From Sphingosinicella sp041916975 (lineage in GTDB: Bacteria > Pseudomonadota > Alphaproteobacteria > Sphingomonadales > Sphingomonadaceae), in the NCBI RefSeq assembly GCF_041916975.1, contig NZ_JAYRYK010000001.1:3782001-3846000 (forward strand): a stretch of 64,000 nucleotides of DNA, written 5' to 3'. Below are positions 60,969 through 64,000 of the stretch, in pieces. The notes beneath the pieces were generated by a model that saw nothing but the letters and a program-made list of their open reading frames with translations, had not been told where the DNA came from and made no database searches. The translations under genes were made by a program, and so were the position numbers. Position 1 is the stretch's first letter, and every line of letters begins with the position of its first letter.

Positions 60969-61017
60969 AGGCCGCGTCGCCGGTTCGCATTGAACCCCAT
61001 CGCAGCCGGCGGAACGG

Positions 61018-61052
61018 GCCGCCCGGACAAGTGCCGGGCGGCTCTTTTCTTT
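61018..61052 (+). terminator. Rho-independent terminator
   Basis: Perfect 9-bp stem GCCGCCCGG/CCGGGCGGC with a 7-base loop, followed by tcttttcttt. It ends the glycine-zipper transcript. Confidence 0.85.
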
Positions 61053-61101
61053 CGCGCCAAAGAGGCTAACAAGCGGGCGAAAGAAACCGCAGGACCAGAT
61101 C

Positions 61102-61344
61102 ATGACCGAAACCGACAGCCCGCCCGACCGCCTGTGCGCGGACCCGGACAGCCCCTTTTTCAGCGAAGCCGCAATGGAACGCGGCGTCGGCATCCGCTTC
61201 AAGGGGCGCGAGCGCACCGATGTGGAGGAATACAGCGTCAGCGAAGGTTGGATCCGCGCAGCGCTCGGCAAGAAGGTGGATCGACGCGGCAAGCCGCTCA
61301 CCATCACGCTGAAGGGCGATGTCGAGGCTTACTGGCGGAGCTGA
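61102..61344 (+). CDS. DUF3297 family protein
   Basis: An 80-residue protein matching DUF3297 over its whole length: DSPFFSEAAMERGVGIRFKG, DVEEYSVSEGWIR, and GKPLTITLKGDVEAYW. ATG at 61102. The family is short, cytosolic and of unknown function, widespread in alpha- and gammaproteobacteria. It ends 4 bp before the prolyl-hydroxylase-like gene, so the two are probably co-transcribed. Confidence 0.88.
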   Translation: MTETDSPPDRLCADPDSPFFSEAAMERGVGIRFKGRERTDVEEYSVSEGWIRAALGKKVDRRGKPLTITLKGDVEAYWRS

Positions 61345-61348
61345 GCCG

Positions 61349-61942
61349 ATGCTGGAGGGCGCGCAGAAGGTTCCGAGCCCCAAGCTCGACCTGTATATCC
61401 GCAAGCGCTTTCTGACGCCGGAGGAATGCGCGGAAATCGTCGCGCGGATAGATGCGAAGCGTCGGCCTTCGGGTCTGGCGGACGATCAGGGCTACGCGGC
61501 CTATCGCACCAGCGAGACCTGCGACCTTGACGGGAGCGACCCGACCGTTGCCGCGATCAACGACCGCATCTGCGCGTACATGGGCATCGATCCCGCGTTC
61601 GGCGAGCCTGTTCAGGGCCAGCGCTATGCCGTTGGGCAGGAATTCAAGCAGCATACCGACTATTTCGAGCCCGACGGTCCCGATTACGAGCGCTACTGCG
61701 CGGTCTCCGGACAGCGCACCTGGACGGCGATGATTTACCTCAACGAGCCAGCCGCGGGCGGCGCGACGCGCTTCAAGGTGATCGACAAGATCGTGCAGCC
61801 GGAAACCGGCAAGATCGTCGCGTGGAACAACCGCCGCCCTGACGCCACACCCAATCCCGCGACACTGCACGCCGCGATGAAGGTGCGGAGCGGCGTGAAA
61901 TACGTCATCACGAAGTGGTTCCGCGAACGGCCGTGGGGATAA
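61349..61942 (+). CDS. Prolyl-4-hydroxylase-like Fe(II)/2-oxoglutarate oxygenase
   Basis: A 197-residue P4Hc-domain enzyme. The iron triad is the HxD of FKQHTDYFE and the distal His in LHAAMKV, with the 2-oxoglutarate Lys in KYVITKWFRERPWG. TAMIYLNEPAAGGATRF is the conserved core. The ATG at 61349 has GGAG upstream; an earlier ATG at 61319 would overlap DUF3297. Bacterial relatives hydroxylate proline in proteins such as EF-Tu or are uncharacterised. A terminator follows directly. Confidence 0.9.
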   Translation: MLEGAQKVPSPKLDLYIRKRFLTPEECAEIVARIDAKRRPSGLADDQGYAAYRTSETCDLDGSDPTVAAINDRICAYMGIDPAFGEPVQGQRYAVGQEFKQHTDYFEPDGPDYERYCAVSGQRTWTAMIYLNEPAAGGATRFKVIDKIVQPETGKIVAWNNRRPDATPNPATLHAAMKVRSGVKYVITKWFRERPWG

Positions 61943-61943
61943 A

Positions 61944-61978
61944 AAAGGGCCCCGCACGCGGCGAGGCCCTTTCCGTCT
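61944..61978. terminator. Bidirectional terminator
   Basis: Stem AAAGGGCC/GGCCCTTT (61944-61951 and 61965-61972) with a 13-base loop, flanked by an A-run on the left and T's on the right. It lies between two convergent genes, so it can serve both. Confidence 0.75.
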
Positions 61979-61989
61979 GACCCGGAGTT

Positions 61990-64000
61990 TTAGAACTTCG
62001 CGCTGAGACCCAGCGAGAAGGAGCGGCCGATACCGTAGGTGTTCCGGTCGACACGTGTGCCGTTATACTGCTGGAACTCCTCGTAATTCTCGCCCGTCAG
62101 GTTGCGCGCTTCGAACTTCACCTCAAGCTCGCGGCCTGCGACCGTGAAGCCCTGGCGCGCCACGAAATCGAGACGCAGGCCCGGATCTTCGATGAAATCG
62201 ATCGGCGTGCCCTGATACGAAAAGCGGTTCGAGATGCGGTTGCTGGCGTAGGTCAGCATCAGCGTCTGCTGCGACAGGCTTTCGCTGTCCTCGAACCCGA
62301 TCTGCACGTTGACGATATGGTCCGACTGGCCGGTGAGCTTGGCGCCGTCGTTGAACACGAGCGAGGCCGCGATCGGCACGCCGGCCGTATCGGTCGGGAT
62401 CGTCGTATCGCCGGCGCCAACCTTGATCTTCGATTTCGTGTACGTGTAGTTCGTCGCGATCAGAAGATCGCGCGTTTCGAAGAACTTGCCGGGCAGCCAG
62501 TCGGACAGCGCGAAGTATTTCTGCACCTCAAGCTCGGCACCGTAGAGCTGGGCTTCCGGCGCGTTCGCGAAGGTGGTGAAGAACGTCTGCCCCTGCTGCG
62601 TGGCGATCGCCTCGATCGGTTTGTCGATCTTCTTGTAGAAACCGGCGAGCGAGACCCGTTCGTTGCGGCCCATGTACCATTCGTAGCGCGCTTCGAAGTT
62701 CAGGAGCTTGCTGTCGGTGAGGTACGCGTTGCCGATGAACGTGCGATCCGATTCCGTATCGAAATACTGCTGCGGCGCCAGCTCGCGGAATTGCGGGCGG
62801 GCAATGGTTTTCGAGGCGGCGATGCGGAGTTGCATGTCCTCCGCGAAGTTCCACGTGATCGTCGCGGCAGGCAGGAAATAATCGTTGGCGAGGTTCGTCG
62901 AGAGACCGGCGCCACCGCCCGTGCCGAACAGATCGATGGCATTCACGAACTGCTTCGCGTCCTCGTAGCGCACGCCGATGCTGGCGTTCAGGAATTCCAT
63001 CAGCTCGATCTCGGCCTGCACGTATCCGCCATGCACTTCGAGACCCGCATCGTATTTCGCGACGCCCGCCGCGCCGGAGCGGTCGGTGAGCACGATGTCA
63101 TAGGTGTAGATGTTGTAATCGGAGAGCAGATAGTCGGGGCGCTGCTGCGCGACGGCGAGGTTGAGGCTCGCTTCCGGAAGGAAGGCGAAGTCGCGGCGCG
63201 TCGAGGTGCGCGTCGTGTCCGTGTAGGCATAGCCTGCGGTGAGCGTGATGGCGCGCTCGGTCGGCAGCTTCCAGCTGACGTTAGCGGAGCCCGCCCACAC
63301 GTCTTCCGAAAGATCGGAGAACGAGATCGTTGCGCTTTGGCCGCCCGTCCGGAGGTCGTTCAGGAAATCGCCGATCTCCTCGTCGTAGCGGTAGCTGAAG
63401 GCGCGTTCGTAAGGTGCCTCACGCTGCGTGTTCGCATAGGTGCCGCGCACGTCGAGTGCCACGTCCTTGAACTTGAACTCGCCGACGAACTGCGTGTCGA
63501 GGAGCTGGCGCTCGAACCAGTTCGTGTAGCTCTTGTTCAGGCGGTCGGAACCGACGTTGATCTCGTCGACGCCGTCCTGGATGCGCGCCTCCTTGGAGGT
63601 GTCGCGGATGTAGAGGTTGGTCCAGCGCAGCTTGTGCTCGCCGAACTCGTAACCGAAGCCGAGCAGGCCGTGCACGACGATGCGGTTTTCGGTCGAAAGG
63701 AACCGGAAGTTGCTGTCGGGCTTGATGATATCCTGGCCTTCGGAATTCGCCGAAAGCCCGATCGTCTGCTGCTGGAGTCCGCCGCGCGTTTCCCAGCTGT
63801 TGTCCCAGCCGAACGCGGCGATGATGCCGAAGCGGTCGCTGCCGATGTCGAAGCTGAGACCGCCGCTGAAATCGAGCGACCCGTTCAGCGGAATGTCGTT
63901 GTTGCCCTGCACGACCGTCGTCGGTGCATTGAGCAGGCTCGCGGTCAGTCCCTTCATCGTGTCGAGGCTGAAATTCGGGCCGACAACCAGAAGGTTGCCG
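61990..64000 (-). CDS. TonB-dependent receptor, N-terminus beyond window
   Basis: Beta-barrel part of an outer-membrane receptor; about 670 residues are present and the frame is open to the right edge, so the signal peptide and plug are outside. The internal ATG at 63957 is not the start. Barrel features include SFGDLSED-like turns, IASQTIARPQFRELAPQQYFD-type segments (ASKTIARPQFRELAP) typical of large Oar/Caulobacter-type receptors, NLTGENYEEFQ and a terminal GLSAKF. The class is often linked to polysaccharide or peptide uptake, but the ligand is unknown. Confidence 0.92.
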   Translation of the reverse strand, partial: GNLLVVGPNFSLDTMKGLTASLLNAPTTVVQGNNDIPLNGSLDFSGGLSFDIGSDRFGIIAAFGWDNSWETRGGLQQQTIGLSANSEGQDIIKPDSNFRFLSTENRIVVHGLLGFGYEFGEHKLRWTNLYIRDTSKEARIQDGVDEINVGSDRLNKSYTNWFERQLLDTQFVGEFKFKDVALDVRGTYANTQREAPYERAFSYRYDEEIGDFLNDLRTGGQSATISFSDLSEDVWAGSANVSWKLPTERAITLTAGYAYTDTTRTSTRRDFAFLPEASLNLAVAQQRPDYLLSDYNIYTYDIVLTDRSGAAGVAKYDAGLEVHGGYVQAEIELMEFLNASIGVRYEDAKQFVNAIDLFGTGGGAGLSTNLANDYFLPAATITWNFAEDMQLRIAASKTIARPQFRELAPQQYFDTESDRTFIGNAYLTDSKLLNFEARYEWYMGRNERVSLAGFYKKIDKPIEAIATQQGQTFFTTFANAPEAQLYGAELEVQKYFALSDWLPGKFFETRDLLIATNYTYTKSKIKVGAGDTTIPTDTAGVPIAASLVFNDGAKLTGQSDHIVNVQIGFEDSESLSQQTLMLTYASNRISNRFSYQGTPIDFIEDPGLRLDFVARQGFTVAGRELEVKFEARNLTGENYEEFQQYNGTRVDRNTYGIGRSFSLGLSAKF

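Overview
The window is high-GC DNA from an alphaproteobacterium, most likely a member of the Sphingomonadales. The support is gene content: seven TonB-dependent receptors (TBDRs) in 64 kb, an UrcA-family protein, a DUF3297 protein, a J-domain/CobS/CobT cluster, and catabolic operons mixed with outer-membrane receptors. No rRNA, CRISPR array, transposase or integrase was recognised. One tRNA, tRNA-Thr(UGU), lies at 53.25 kb. It separates an accessory, mostly catabolic region on its left from a housekeeping-like segment on its right.

Layout. 1-8.6 kb: 5' part of a TBDR gene, an alpha/beta hydrolase and an SBF-like transporter whose upstream regions share the palindrome ACTGTnnACAGT, then a two-gene exopolysaccharide synthase (HlyD-type membrane fusion protein plus a BcsA-like GT2 synthase with a PilZ domain). 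8.6-17.1 kb: TetR regulator, MFS transporter, TBDR, SDR dehydrogenase, and an oppositely oriented class III aminotransferase plus flavin monooxygenase. 17.4-23.7 kb: a four-gene coupled unit (BtuB-like TBDR, glycerophosphodiester phosphodiesterase, cytochrome b561, second TBDR) divergent from an XRE regulator.

23.7-43.8 kb is the centrepiece, an aromatic catabolic regulon. Two HpaR-like MarR regulators lie among four copies of a TAACATGTTA-type palindrome. These precede a Rieske oxygenase/aminotransferase/ThDP-decarboxylase/MFS unit, a TBDR with two exported hydrolases, an hpaE-like dehydrogenase, and a tightly coupled operon hpaG1-hpaG2-ligA-like-ligB-like-hpaF-hpaH-hpaI. The set is a homoprotocatechuate meta-cleavage pathway in which a two-subunit LigAB-type dioxygenase stands where HpaD is expected, and in which the HpaF homologue lacks the catalytic N-terminal proline. 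An omega-aminotransferase with its own XRE-cupin regulator closes the region. My inference is that aromatic amino acids, their N-acyl or peptide forms, or amines are imported, deacylated, deaminated, decarboxylated and oxidised to a catechol that feeds the hpa lower pathway, giving pyruvate and succinate semialdehyde.

43.8-53.2 kb: a LysR regulator divergent from a hydantoinase/oxoprolinase-type operon (HyuA, HyuB, MFS), followed by a TBDR and an RraA-like protein. 53.25-64 kb: tRNA-Thr, BolA, CPBP protease, a J-domain protein apparently starting at ATC, CobS, CobT, a PhyH-like oxygenase of different base composition, LysR, UrcA, a glycine-zipper protein, DUF3297, a prolyl-4-hydroxylase-like protein, and a final TBDR running off the window.
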